Assembly (NCBI RefSeq): GCF_019423705.1
Contig: NZ_JAHZAX010000008.1
Span: 101,495-165,494 of the forward strand
Reading direction: 5' to 3'
Length of the DNA stretch: 64,000 bases
DNA from: Ruminococcus sp.
GTDB lineage: Bacteria; Bacillota; Clostridia; Oscillospirales; Ruminococcaceae
Below the pieces are notes generated by a model. It ran no database searches. It saw only the letters and a program-made list of their open reading frames with translations, and was not told where the DNA came from. The translations under genes were made by a program, and so were the position numbers. Shown one piece after another: positions 23,217 through 33,362 of the stretch; the stretch's first letter is position 1; each line of letters starts with the position of its first letter.

Positions 23217-23939
23217 TTGTCTAAGGACTTTCTGCAAAATAACGAATGGTTTATCAATGACGTTATGCGTCGGTATGACAAAATGGATGATCATATCGAT
23301 GACTACAATATGGCACTTAAAGACACTTTGTACTTTGCTGACAAAGAATATGTGGACAAACTCCTTGATGAACAGGTCAAAGCAATGAGTCAATCCGAAA
23401 AAGATCAACATATAGAAGCTGCTGAAATGGCTATGGATTATAACAGCACCAATGGTCCAGGAATCTCTGAGATCGACTATCGGCTTTATGAAAAGCTCAT
23501 TGAAGAAAGGTCGCAGCTAGAAAGCAACAACATTTCAGAAATGAAAGAGTACATTAATGACATATCAAAAAAATGCCATCAAACAAGCGATAAATGTTAT
23601 CAGCAATCGTACAATGATATTTTCCTTTCGGACAAGCAAGCCGTTCAGGCAATAAAGTTGGGCATTCCAATTGGATATGTTTCAAAATATCCAGATTATC
23701 ACGGATCATTTGCCGGATTATACACATTTAATTACGCAACAGATAAAACTTATGAAACCTGTAAGAAAAATGAATTTCTTGATAAAGGCCCTGTATTCCA
23801 CTATACGCTCGCCAACGATCAGAAGGAGAAACTATTAAGCATAATTGATAAGGCTTTAGGCGAGCCTGAATTTGCTAAAAAGCTTGAAGCACCCAGGAAA
23901 AGCAATCAAAACAAGCAAAGATACACAGGAAGGAAATAA
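23217..23939 (+). CDS. ICE hypothetical protein with disturbed 5' end
   Basis: The frame is open from 23070, but no ATG with a RBS lies near that point. TTG 23217 with GGTGAG upstream is the best start; the sequence before it (IELTPQEINHAYDIKDYEYK) is typical of an ICE protein N-terminal region and seems to have been cut off from its own start. The body (240 aa) is acidic and helical with a later segment FTYNYATDKTYET-like. Function unknown. It is followed after 3 bp by the DUF3846 gene, so it belongs to the same operon. Confidence 0.6.
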   Translation: MSKDFLQNNEWFINDVMRRYDKMDDHIDDYNMALKDTLYFADKEYVDKLLDEQVKAMSQSEKDQHIEAAEMAMDYNSTNGPGISEIDYRLYEKLIEERSQLESNNISEMKEYINDISKKCHQTSDKCYQQSYNDIFLSDKQAVQAIKLGIPIGYVSKYPDYHGSFAGLYTFNYATDKTYETCKKNEFLDKGPVFHYTLANDQKEKLLSIIDKALGEPEFAKKLEAPRKSNQNKQRYTGRK

Positions 23940-23942
23940 AAA

Positions 23943-24971
23943 ATGAATGACCGATATTTATCTGATTCGGCTGATAATTTCCAAACAAAGACCAGCAATG
24001 AAAGGAGCATTTCAACATTGAATAATGGCATTTACGAAGTTATCAATGATAACAAGCACAGCTATTTTTACACACATCACGGTGGTAATTGTGTGACAGG
24101 AGCTCTTCGCCTGGATCAGACTCAGAGTTATGCCGAACAGATGAATATCAGCTTGGATCAGGCACTTTCAGAGATCACATATAACAACACATTTAAAGCT
24201 GATGCTAAAGGTGATAACGTCTTTGAGAAAGTTCCTGAAAATGAAGTTTATCTCTACAAAAAAGTATTCAATCAAAGTCCGGAGATAAACGCATACATAA
24301 CTCTTGATCTTGATAATAATGTTTATAGATATCAGGAAAATATCAATAAATTCGGACGCAAGGCAAAAGATTACAAACTCGATCTTAGTGATGTAAAAAG
24401 AGCAGCTAATGAAGCCGTTAAAGAGTGTAACATTAAATACAGTAATACACCATATGAATTCAGCGAGCTTATACAAAGAACAGACAAGAAACTTGATCAA
24501 CTAAACAAACAGCGTGACGATATAATGAGGATCGTTGTAGTTGAGCCAAATAAACCAGCATACGAAAAGCTATTGGATTGTTCTGAAGGTAAGCTGCGGC
24601 CAATGCAAAAAGTTGTAGATGGATTGATCGAGCCTGTTTACTATCTCAACGATCCAAATGCAATTATCTGGGCTAACGAAGAAGCTCGTATATGTGAAAT
24701 GCAGCCGAACAGAAAATTTGATGGGAAGCAAGCCATTTGTGGTACTTTCTTCATATCCGGCGATACTGGAGAAGACAGCATATCTCTTACAGATGAACAG
24801 GTCAAAAAATACACGGAAAAGTTCAAAAAGCCAGATAAATTCTCAGAAAGAGAAATCAATGAAGCTTTAAGCTGTGAAATACAATGCGTATTCTTTGAAG
24901 ACTTTTCGGCAGCTCAGAACATTGAAAAAGCTGTATCAAAACCTAAAGTGAAAGGCAGTCCTAAGCGATGA
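23943..24971 (+). CDS. DUF3846-domain ICE protein
   Basis: 342 aa. Residues ~195-300 carry the DUF3846 pattern (MRIVVVEPNKPAYEK, IWANEEARICEMQPNRKF, ICGTFFISGDTGEDSISLT), a family common on Clostridia plasmids and ICEs and of unknown function. The N-terminal ~190 residues are a separate domain with a TYITLDLDNNVYRYQ-like strand. It lies 3 bp after the preceding gene and overlaps the next by 4 nt, so all three are cotranscribed. Confidence 0.78.
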   Translation: MNDRYLSDSADNFQTKTSNERSISTLNNGIYEVINDNKHSYFYTHHGGNCVTGALRLDQTQSYAEQMNISLDQALSEITYNNTFKADAKGDNVFEKVPENEVYLYKKVFNQSPEINAYITLDLDNNVYRYQENINKFGRKAKDYKLDLSDVKRAANEAVKECNIKYSNTPYEFSELIQRTDKKLDQLNKQRDDIMRIVVVEPNKPAYEKLLDCSEGKLRPMQKVVDGLIEPVYYLNDPNAIIWANEEARICEMQPNRKFDGKQAICGTFFISGDTGEDSISLTDEQVKKYTEKFKKPDKFSEREINEALSCEIQCVFFEDFSAAQNIEKAVSKPKVKGSPKR

Positions 24972-25270
24972 GAATGCAATTCAAATCTTCTTCGGAAAGA
25001 TACTATTATTCCGAAAAAGAAAATACTCTGTATAAAGTAGCTGCAATGAAGAAAAGGTCAGAGGGACAAGCCACAGCTATCATACAAGATATGAAAAACA
25101 ATAGCTTTATAGCCTATGGCTTAGAAATCAATAATCACAACATACATTGGATTCACAAGAGTAGGTACACCAATGAAGAACAACAGCCCAAAAAGTTATC
25201 CAAAAATTGCAAGCCAATGAAAGAGCTAACACTAAAGAAGAAACGTCCAAGAGGCCGAAAAGTAACCTAG
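24968..25270 (+). CDS. Small basic ICE protein
   Basis: 100 aa, very basic in its last 30 residues (KKLSKNCKPMKELTLKKKRP). The start overlaps the previous stop (ATGA). No known domain; the basic tail suggests nucleic-acid binding. Last gene of the parAB-DUF3846 operon. Confidence 0.65.
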   Translation: MRMQFKSSSERYYYSEKENTLYKVAAMKKRSEGQATAIIQDMKNNSFIAYGLEINNHNIHWIHKSRYTNEEQQPKKLSKNCKPMKELTLKKKRPRGRKVT

Positions 25271-25336
25271 TTCAAATACTAGCAATTCATACGTAAAGCA
25301 TAAAGGATATAACGTACTCTTTTCTTTTTCGGCAAG

Positions 25337-25354
25337 TCTACCACGTGTGGTAGG
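25337..25354. promoter_or_regulatory. ICE palindrome site 1 (parS/operator candidate)
   Basis: TCTACCACGTGTGGTAGG, 17 of 18 match to the consensus CCTACCAC-GT-GTGGTAGG. It lies between the parAB operon and the fibronectin-protein promoter. Confidence 0.7.
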
Positions 25355-25432
25355 CTACGCTCAGTTTCATATATTTATATTTTTCTCGCAAATTTGTTTA
25401 ACATTAACAAAAAAGTTCAGCGACATACAGCA

Positions 25433-25461
25433 TTTACACGATACCGGAATTATGGTATAAT
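25433..25461 (+). promoter_or_regulatory. Promoter of the fibronectin-domain protein
   Basis: TTTACA at 25433-25438, 17-nt spacer, TATAAT at 25456-25461, about 30 bp before the start codon. Confidence 0.75.
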
Positions 25462-25492
25462 ATAGTTAATGAAATTATAGGAGGGCGCATTT

Positions 25493-27127
25493 ATGAAAGA
25501 CACAATTAAGAAATCAGCTACGATAATATTGGCAGCCGCAATGATCGGTGCTAGTGCTGTTGCTCCAACGGCTGGGAAGCAGATCAATATATTTTCACAA
25601 ACGACCATAACAGCAGAGGCGGCAAGCGTTGGAAAGGTCTCGGGGCTAACCTCAAAGACCCTCAGCAACAGCGAGATCAAGCTCAGCTGGAAGAAAGTCA
25701 GCGGTGCTTCGGGATATTCGGTTTGTATGAGAAAAGGTGGCAAATATAATCAAGTCGCTGATGTTAAGGGTACAAGCTATACAGTCAAAGGGCTTCCAAA
25801 CGCCACAAGAGAGAATTTCAAGGTGCGTGCTTACAAGACTGTCAAGGGCAAAAAGATTTACGGCGCTTACTCCGACAACCGGAATACAGCGACTAATCCA
25901 CAGGCTGCAAAAGGGTTAAAAGTGACTGCCGCAGATTCGGACAGCGTTAAGCTTTCTTGGACAAAGATCGGCTGTACAAATTATCGTGTTTTTCAGTTGA
26001 TAAACGATGAATGGAAGGAAGTCGGCAAGACGACGTCGACAAACTACACAGTTAAAAATCTGACAGCTGAGAATGAGTACAAATTCAAGATCAGAGCTTG
26101 CAAGACTGATGATAAGAAAGCTAATCATTATGGCAAATATTCCGATACCATTGTTGCCGCTACAAACGTCCAAAAGGTCAACGGAGTGTACACGAACACG
26201 ATCAGCAACAGCGAGATCAAACTCAGCTGGAATAAAGTCAACGGTGCCGACGGCTATCAAGTCGGTATGCGCAAAGACGGCAAGTATAATGAAGTCGCAG
26301 ACGTGACAGAGACCAAGACTGTTATCTCGGGCTTGCCGAATGCAACCCGTGAAAATTTCAAAGTGCGTGCATACAAGGTGGTTGACGGCATTAAGTGTTA
26401 CGGATCGTGGTCTGAGAACGTTACTACAGCCACTAATCCGCAAGCTTGCAAGGGGCTTAAAGTTACTAGCGTAACAGATAGCAGCGTTAAGCTGAGCTGG
26501 ACAAAGATCGGCTACACCGATTATCGCATTTATCAGCTCAAAAACGGCAGCTGGAAGGAAGTCGGCAAAACGACTGGTACAAGCTACACAGTAAAAAATC
26601 TCTCATCAAAAACAACTTATGAATTCAAGATTAGAGCTTGCAAGACCGATGACAAAAAATCAAACCATTATGGCGCTTATTCCGATATCGTTTCTGCCAC
26701 TACATTGAAGTCTGATAAGATTGAAAATCTTGACGATGTTAAAAGTCTTATGGCGGACATACAGCAATATGCTGATGAACGCACTCTAGCGATGTATGGT
26801 GATAACTGGACTAAAGAAGAAATACAGGAATGTAATAACAATCCACTTGATGGTAATGGTGGATACGATGAGATCCTTATATTTGAATATGACAAAAGTG
26901 GCAAAGTCGGAGCTTACTCCGTTTGTGTAACAGACGGTGGGCTTAGTTACTCAGATTGCTTGAAATATGCCAAAAAGTACATAGATTACGTAATGAAGCC
27001 GAACGACTGGATGCCGTTTGAATACTATAAAGAGCATATTTCATTGTACCTAGAGGATTGCCCTGAGGGTCACAACAATAATATGTATCTTAATTCTTGC
27101 TATGCACTTTACTTCCTGCTTTTTTAA
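25493..27127 (+). CDS. Secreted protein with four fibronectin III domains
   Basis: 544 aa starting behind GGAGGG. Signal peptide (to about AEAAS), then four FnIII-like domains of about 90 residues in an A-B-A-B order (LSWKKVSGASGYSV; LSWTKIGCTNYRVF; LSWNKVNGADGYQV; LSWTKIGYTDYRIY), so a two-domain block was duplicated. The ~130-residue C-terminal domain is unknown (acidic, MYGDNWTKEEIQECNN). No sortase or membrane anchor. Surface adhesion or mating-pair contact is plausible because it precedes a large adhesin in an ICE. It has its own promoter and terminator. Confidence 0.82.
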   Translation: MKDTIKKSATIILAAAMIGASAVAPTAGKQINIFSQTTITAEAASVGKVSGLTSKTLSNSEIKLSWKKVSGASGYSVCMRKGGKYNQVADVKGTSYTVKGLPNATRENFKVRAYKTVKGKKIYGAYSDNRNTATNPQAAKGLKVTAADSDSVKLSWTKIGCTNYRVFQLINDEWKEVGKTTSTNYTVKNLTAENEYKFKIRACKTDDKKANHYGKYSDTIVAATNVQKVNGVYTNTISNSEIKLSWNKVNGADGYQVGMRKDGKYNEVADVTETKTVISGLPNATRENFKVRAYKVVDGIKCYGSWSENVTTATNPQACKGLKVTSVTDSSVKLSWTKIGYTDYRIYQLKNGSWKEVGKTTGTSYTVKNLSSKTTYEFKIRACKTDDKKSNHYGAYSDIVSATTLKSDKIENLDDVKSLMADIQQYADERTLAMYGDNWTKEEIQECNNNPLDGNGGYDEILIFEYDKSGKVGAYSVCVTDGGLSYSDCLKYAKKYIDYVMKPNDWMPFEYYKEHISLYLEDCPEGHNNNMYLNSCYALYFLLF

Positions 27128-27150
27128 ATAATACAAATTCATAACCATTA

Positions 27151-27177
27151 AGACACTTGAGATTTTTCAAGTGTCTT
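27151..27177 (+). terminator. Intrinsic terminator
   Basis: AGACACTTGA / TCAAGTGTCT stem followed by T7. Confidence 0.9.
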
Positions 27178-27261
27178 TTTTTGTGCCAAAAACTCACCGA
27201 AAGAAAGGGGATTATCTTTCGGTTTGACATAGATAAATTTCTAAGAAAGGGTTGAAGTACG

Positions 27262-30200
27262 ATGAAGAAACTTAAACGGGTCACTTCCCTGCTTATGTCG
27301 ATGTTATTGACTGTTTCAATTTTGACCGAAGGTCTTGGAAACTTGGGATTGTTCAAAACTATTGAAGCGAATGCAGCGGAAAGTATCTCAACAACAGAAA
27401 ATCATTGGTACGGCTACGGATATGACTTCCGAAATTCGGGACTGCCTGCTGCGTATGATATGCTGACAGGCACCAAGACATCAGTCATATCAAAAAATTT
27501 CAGCGAATGTTACAGCTTAGACTTTTGGGACTATTATCGTGGCGATAATGGCGAATGGTATTACTGTATGCAGTTAGGTATCAGACATTATGATACCGAA
27601 AAGCAAATGGCAACTGAAATGGATAAATTGCCAACAGTTTACAAAAACAACTTGTCTGATACACAAAAGTCTTGGCTCAAGTATGTAACAATCTATGGCT
27701 ACCAAGGAACAACGCATTATGGATACAACGATGCCGAGGAGTACATAGCAACACAGCTTTGTGTTTGGTCTATACTTGCTAAGTATTACAAGCCGGAACA
27801 GACTGAGCTCGGCACAGATGAGACAAAAATGCTGAACAGTCTCAGGGGCTATAATATGAACAAAGCCCATATCAAGGATTGCTGGCAGAAACTTAAGTCA
27901 AATATCCGTTGGCATAAAGATATTCCAGCTGGAACGACTTCAGATAAACCTTCCGCCACAAAGGGTAACTCAGTTCATAAGCTATCATACAATCCTGTAA
28001 CAGGAAAATACGAAGCAACCGTTAAATTCTCTCAGCAAATGGATCTGTTTGATATTTCAAAAACATCAGGAATCACTTTTACAAAGTCCGATAGTGACGG
28101 CGATGGATATAAGGATACTGTCAAGATCGTTGCGAATAAAAAGTCAGATATAAAAACTACTGCCATTTCGCTTACAAAAGAAAGAATGCTCCAGGGTGTT
28201 CGCACAAATGGCAACAAACCTAATATTCAAAAGGTACAGCCTATTATTCTTATGGCTGAAACTGATTATTCTGACCAGAATAAGCTTGGCACGATTGCAA
28301 AAACAGACCCAGTTACAGCTTACTTTGCTCTTGGCGTAAATGAAGGCAATGCAGAATTGCAGAAGCAGTTCCTTGATATCAACGGCAACAAAGTAACTGC
28401 TTCGACCACGATGAAACAGGCTGTCAGCTTCCAGCTTGTCTATACTTACGGCGGCAAGGACTACTACGTAACAGCGTCGGGTGATAACGGCAGCTACACA
28501 TTCACCAGTACTGGTAACCAGTCAGCAGCTACAACATTCAAGACTGATTCAACAGGCAAGATCACAGTTAAGGGTCTGCCAACAGGAACATACACTTGGA
28601 AAGAGCTTGCGACATACCCAGGCTATTCCATCGCTGATGACACACATTTTTCTGTTAAGAGCGGCAGCACTTCAAAGGTGACTGTTGACAACCAGGAAAA
28701 TACGCCCGATAAGATCACCATTACGAAAGAAATCTTAGGCGTTGATGGCGCAGCAGCTGATATGGAGAACAGCGACGTTGTTAAGGCTCTGGCTAACGTA
28801 TTTAAGAACTGCGGATTCAGAGCTGCTGTTAAGATGGATAACGGCAAGACTGTATATCTGATTGCCGAAAAGAACCCAGCAGGAGACGGCATATACACCG
28901 CTTCTGGCACTACTGAGGACGTTTCAAAGGCGTCTACGCTTTATCTCAGCGACAAGGGTAAACTCACCGTTGCGCTTTCAGTACATCCCGAAACAAAGGT
29001 GATCCTTGAGCAGAAGGAAAAAGTTAAGTTTGAGGAAATCACCGCACCGCAGGATCTTGGCTATTACAAGAATAACTATGTAGCTGTAAACGCTGACAAC
29101 ACTAGCGGTAAGATGACAAACAAGGAAAGAGCTTTTGTTGTATATCTCGAAAAGACCGACGCCGAAACTGGCGATAAGGTAGACGGAGCAGAATACACGA
29201 TGTATGCGGCAGAGGATATTTACAATGTATTCGGCGAAAAAGTTTATTCAGCCGATGAAGCCGTTGAGACTATCACAACACCAACTGCTTCTTTCTCGGG
29301 TGTGACATTTGGCAAGTACTACGTTAAAGAAACAGCAGCCCCAGAGGGATATCTGATCGATGAAACACGTTATGACGTTGAACCTTCAATTGATGGATCA
29401 AAGGTCGTTGTTAATTCAAACGTTGCTGTTACTACAACTGTTAAGTCCGCTGAAAAGCATTCAACAGGCAAGATCACGGTTTACAAGTATGACAAAGAAA
29501 ATACAGCATATCCTCTCGAGGGTGCTGAGTTTGGTATTTTCGCAACAGACGATGTAACTGTTGATGATCACACATACAAGAGCGGCGATATCATCGAGTC
29601 CATCACAACAGGTGCAGATGGTTCAGCCGTAACGACAAAGGATTATCCCATCAATCACAATTTTGAGATCAAGGAGATCAAAGCACCTGCTAACTACAAT
29701 ATTGCAGACGAGTCTAAGCTTATCAGCCTCAAGTATGATGATGTGCTTGAGTATGTCACCGCTTCGGCAGAGTTCTACAATGAGTACAAGCAGGGTAAGA
29801 TAATCATTTATAAGACAGATAATGTCGATCATAAGAAATACCTCGAAGGTGCTGAATTTAAGGTAACAGCTGCTGAAGATGTTATTGTCGCTGGCAGAAC
29901 TATCTATGCCACTGGCGATACGATTGAGGAAGGCATTGTTACTGACATTTCTGGCAGAGCGGAGACAACAGCTCCTCTTTACGTTGGTTTCAGCTACACA
30001 GTAACTGAGACAAAAGCACCTACTGGATACAGTCTCAACGCTATTCCGCAGACTGTGAACCTTATCGATGACGGCGCAACCTTTATTGAAAAGTCGTTGG
30101 TATTTGAAAACACACCTTGGGACGTTCCTTTTGAGTTGACCAAAATAGATATGTCAACAAAAGAGCCAGTTCCAAACTGTGGTATTCGCATCCTTAACTC

Positions 30201-32742
30201 AAACAAGGAAGAAATTCAAAGAGGCTATACAGACGAAAACGGTAAGATCACATTTAAGGGCTTAACATATGGTTCGTATTACTTCCAGGAGTTTGACGCA
30301 CCTGAAGGATACCTCATCAACGAGGAACTTCACCCATTTTTCGTAACTGAGGAAGGCAGGATCGTCAAGGACACTCTCGAAAATGTCCGCAAGACAGGCT
30401 CTATCAAGATCACGAAGAGAACAGAGGGCAACCTCAATGTAGGCGGTATCAAGTTTATTCTTTCGGGTACATCAGTAACAGGTGCAAAGGTAAACGAGAT
30501 CGTTACAACGGACGAGAATGGTACTGCACGTTTTGATAGCATTCCTATCGGTAAGTACAAGATAACAGAGGACGGCAGCTCCGTTCCGACAGCATATCTT
30601 GTAGCTGACGAGCAGGACGTTGTTGTATCATACAATACAGAAGCCGTTGCTGAATTCTACAATGCAGAAAAAACAGGCTCAGTCAAGGTCGTAAAGACAA
30701 CAGAGGGTCAAAAGAATATCTCAGGCATTAAGTTTATTCTCAGCGGTACGTCTGATTCTGGCAGAGAGATCGTTATGGACGAGATCACCAATGCTGACGG
30801 TATCGCAAACTTCACGAACATTCCTGTTGGAAAATATGAGATATACGAAGATGAATCTACTGTTCCAGCTGCATACCTTGTTGCAGACAAGCAGAATGTT
30901 ACTGTGACATACAACAATGAAGCAGTAGCAACATTTGAAAATGCCGAAAGAAAGGGTTCTGTGACCGTTAAGAAAATCACAGAAGGACAGAAAAATGTAG
31001 AGAACATCAGATTTACTCTCAAGGGCATATCTGATAGCGGCAGAGATATCAGCCTTGAAGCTACAACTGATGCTGACGGTATCGCCACATTTGAGAACAT
31101 TCCGGTCGGCAGCTATACAGTTGCTGAGGACGGCAGTACAGTCAATGTAGCATACCTTGTAGCTGATAGCAAGGATGTTACTGTTAAATACAACGAAAAC
31201 ACAGAAGTATCGTTTGAAAACATTGAGAAGGCTGGTTCTGTAAAGGTCGTAAAGACCACAGAGGGTAATCTCAACATTGCAAACATCAAGTTTGTTCTCT
31301 CGGGTACGTCTGACTCTGGCAGAGAGATCAATCTTGAAGCTTTGACTGACGAAAATGGTATTGCGCACTTTGAAAACATTCCTGTCGGAAATTATACAAT
31401 ATCAGAGGACGGTTCGACTGTTCCTGCTGCATATCTTGTGGCCGACAGCAAGGATGTAACTGTTTCACAGAATACTGAGACAGAAGTATCTTTTGAAAAC
31501 GTTGAGAAGGTCGGTTCTGTAAAGGTCGTAAAAACAACAGAGGGCAACCTTAACATTGCGAACATCAAGTTTATTCTTTCGGGAACATCTGACTCGGGCA
31601 GAGAGATCGATCTTGAAGCTTTAACAGACGAAAATGGTGTTGCAAACTTCACAAACATTCCAGTCGGAACATACACGATAACTGAGGACGGTTCGACTGT
31701 TCCTACGGCTTATCTTGTTGCTGACAAGCAGACTGTTACTGTGACTGAGGCAGCTACTGCTGAGGTTAACATCAAGAACGAGGAAAAGACAGGTACTATT
31801 AAGGTACATAAAACGACTGAGGGCAACTATAACATAGCCAACATCAAGTTCTTCCTCAAGGGCACATCTGACAGCGGTCGTGAGATCAATATTCCTGCTG
31901 TAACTGATAAGGATGGCGTTGCGACATTTGAGAACATTCCGATAGGAACGTATCTGATCATTGAAGATGAATCTACTGTACCTTACGGTTATCTCGTAGC
32001 CGATGACAGAGAAGTAACTGTTACATATGCAGAAACTGTCGATGAGACTGTTCTTAATCTTGAAAAGACAGGAGCTGTGAAGATACACAAAACAACAGAA
32101 GGAAACTTCAATATCGAGGGTATTACATTTATCCTTTCGGGTAAATCCGACACAGGTCGTGATATTGAGATCAAGGCTGTTACTGACAAGGACGGCGTTG
32201 CGACATTCAGCAATGTGCCTATTGGAACATACACAATAACTGAGGACAGTTCAACTGTACCTTATGGCTATCTTGTTGCTGATGACAAAGAAGTAACTGT
32301 TACATATGCAGAAACTGTCGATGAGACTATTCTGAATCAGGAAAAGACGGGTTCTATCAAGGTTCAGAAAAAGACATCTGATATGACTAACATTGATGGT
32401 ATCAAGTTTATCCTTCGTGGAACTTCCGACACAGGACGTGAAATCTATCTTGAAGCTACATCAGACGCTAACGGTGTAGCGAACTTTACAAACGTACCAA
32501 TCGGAACATACACAATAACTGAAGACAGTTCAACCGTACCTTACGGCTATCTTGTTGCCGATGATAAGGAAGTTACCGTTAACTATGCGGAAACTGTGGA
32601 CACAGAATTTTATAACGACAAGACACCTGACACACCAAAGACAGGTATCGACGCTAATGATGGCAGAACCATTCTGCTTTCGATAATACTTGCAGGCGCA
32701 GTACTTACAATAGCTGCTTGCAAGCGCAAGAAAGAAGATTAA
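27262..32742 (+). CDS. Giant sortase-anchored adhesin: thioester domain plus SpaA/CnaB repeats
   Basis: 1826 aa. A signal peptide (1-38) is followed by a thioester domain with Cys near 101 (WYYCMQLG) and Gln near 165 (ATQLCVWSI), the pair that forms a Cys-Gln thioester able to bind host amines. Several CnaB/SpaA domains follow (KTDAETGDKVDGAEYTMY with ETAAPEGY; KAPANYN; TKAPTGY; FDAPEGY). Then come eight near-identical 93-residue repeats from 30395, and a C-terminal PKTG sorting motif with a hydrophobic helix and KRKKED tail. CnaB domains make internal Lys-Asn bonds. It is an ICE-carried surface adhesin, perhaps aiding attachment of donor to recipient or host. Confidence 0.93.
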   Translation: MKKLKRVTSLLMSMLLTVSILTEGLGNLGLFKTIEANAAESISTTENHWYGYGYDFRNSGLPAAYDMLTGTKTSVISKNFSECYSLDFWDYYRGDNGEWYYCMQLGIRHYDTEKQMATEMDKLPTVYKNNLSDTQKSWLKYVTIYGYQGTTHYGYNDAEEYIATQLCVWSILAKYYKPEQTELGTDETKMLNSLRGYNMNKAHIKDCWQKLKSNIRWHKDIPAGTTSDKPSATKGNSVHKLSYNPVTGKYEATVKFSQQMDLFDISKTSGITFTKSDSDGDGYKDTVKIVANKKSDIKTTAISLTKERMLQGVRTNGNKPNIQKVQPIILMAETDYSDQNKLGTIAKTDPVTAYFALGVNEGNAELQKQFLDINGNKVTASTTMKQAVSFQLVYTYGGKDYYVTASGDNGSYTFTSTGNQSAATTFKTDSTGKITVKGLPTGTYTWKELATYPGYSIADDTHFSVKSGSTSKVTVDNQENTPDKITITKEILGVDGAAADMENSDVVKALANVFKNCGFRAAVKMDNGKTVYLIAEKNPAGDGIYTASGTTEDVSKASTLYLSDKGKLTVALSVHPETKVILEQKEKVKFEEITAPQDLGYYKNNYVAVNADNTSGKMTNKERAFVVYLEKTDAETGDKVDGAEYTMYAAEDIYNVFGEKVYSADEAVETITTPTASFSGVTFGKYYVKETAAPEGYLIDETRYDVEPSIDGSKVVVNSNVAVTTTVKSAEKHSTGKITVYKYDKENTAYPLEGAEFGIFATDDVTVDDHTYKSGDIIESITTGADGSAVTTKDYPINHNFEIKEIKAPANYNIADESKLISLKYDDVLEYVTASAEFYNEYKQGKIIIYKTDNVDHKKYLEGAEFKVTAAEDVIVAGRTIYATGDTIEEGIVTDISGRAETTAPLYVGFSYTVTETKAPTGYSLNAIPQTVNLIDDGATFIEKSLVFENTPWDVPFELTKIDMSTKEPVPNCGIRILNSNKEEIQRGYTDENGKITFKGLTYGSYYFQEFDAPEGYLINEELHPFFVTEEGRIVKDTLENVRKTGSIKITKRTEGNLNVGGIKFILSGTSVTGAKVNEIVTTDENGTARFDSIPIGKYKITEDGSSVPTAYLVADEQDVVVSYNTEAVAEFYNAEKTGSVKVVKTTEGQKNISGIKFILSGTSDSGREIVMDEITNADGIANFTNIPVGKYEIYEDESTVPAAYLVADKQNVTVTYNNEAVATFENAERKGSVTVKKITEGQKNVENIRFTLKGISDSGRDISLEATTDADGIATFENIPVGSYTVAEDGSTVNVAYLVADSKDVTVKYNENTEVSFENIEKAGSVKVVKTTEGNLNIANIKFVLSGTSDSGREINLEALTDENGIAHFENIPVGNYTISEDGSTVPAAYLVADSKDVTVSQNTETEVSFENVEKVGSVKVVKTTEGNLNIANIKFILSGTSDSGREIDLEALTDENGVANFTNIPVGTYTITEDGSTVPTAYLVADKQTVTVTEAATAEVNIKNEEKTGTIKVHKTTEGNYNIANIKFFLKGTSDSGREINIPAVTDKDGVATFENIPIGTYLIIEDESTVPYGYLVADDREVTVTYAETVDETVLNLEKTGAVKIHKTTEGNFNIEGITFILSGKSDTGRDIEIKAVTDKDGVATFSNVPIGTYTITEDSSTVPYGYLVADDKEVTVTYAETVDETILNQEKTGSIKVQKKTSDMTNIDGIKFILRGTSDTGREIYLEATSDANGVANFTNVPIGTYTITEDSSTVPYGYLVADDKEVTVNYAETVDTEFYNDKTPDTPKTGIDANDGRTILLSIILAGAVLTIAACKRKKED
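30395..32626 (+). repeat. Eight tandem 279-bp repeats in the adhesin gene
   Basis: Each unit encodes 93 residues with the pattern GSVKVVKTTEGN.NI..IKF.L, SGTSDSGREI, G.A.F.NIP.G.Y.I.ED.STVP.AYLVAD. Units 4 and 5 are nearly identical, so copy number could change by slippage or recombination. Confidence 0.92.
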
Positions 32743-32986
32743 ATTATTCTTTCGGATTTTTTTGATGATGATATTGGGGATTGGTTCAATTTACAATTTA
32801 AGGGGATTATGGATCAATAGAAATGTGTCACCGTGACACAACGGAAGAAGCGCCTGCAACGGGGCAGGCGCTGAGAATTGGGAGAAAACACTTTTTATTC
32901 TGGAAATTCGTATCTTCGTGATACTTATATATATAGTTTTACAAATAAGATTGTTGACATAAAATTTAATTGAAGGTGATGCTGAG
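32743..32986. other. Intergenic region with two hairpins
   Basis: Contains TGTGTCA/TGACACA (32824-32840) and AGCGCCTG/CAGGCGCT (32849-32872), but no clear T-tract on the plus strand. They probably end adhesin transcription or stabilise its mRNA. No ORF. Confidence 0.55.
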
Positions 32987-33202
32987 ATGAAAGTAAAAAA
33001 TATAAATATATGTGCATTAGCGAAAGTGTTTGTTAAATATGATTTTTTTAACGACGATCCTGAAATGACTATTGAACGCAATATAGCTTATGGTATTCTT
33101 CTTGATGTATATGATGCGCTTTCTGCCGAAGCTAAAGATGAATTATATTGTTATTATAATATTATTCAAAGCAGAAGCAAAAAGAAAGTGGCAGATATGT
33201 GA
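32987..33202 (+). CDS. Small ICE protein, 71 aa
   Basis: ATG 32987 follows GAAGGTGATG. Soluble helical protein with a central segment YGILLDVYDALSAEAKDEL. Not recognised. It stands alone between two hairpins. Confidence 0.55.
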   Translation: MKVKNINICALAKVFVKYDFFNDDPEMTIERNIAYGILLDVYDALSAEAKDELYCYYNIIQSRSKKKVADM

Positions 33203-33303
33203 GGTGCATTTACTGACAACATTATGAAGCTTTGTTGCAGAGATCAATTTGTTGTTGACATTAAATTTTCAAGCTATAAAAGGGATAAATCAATATATAT
33301 GAA

Positions 33304-33330
33304 AACAGCGTCTGCTGTGAAGTAGACGCT
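33304..33330 (+). terminator. Hairpin after the 71-aa gene
   Basis: CAGCGTCT / AGACGCTG stem; weak T-tract. Also lies between convergent genes. Confidence 0.55.
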
Positions 33331-33362
33331 GAGTGTTTAGCTGGCTATTTATCTAAACTCTT

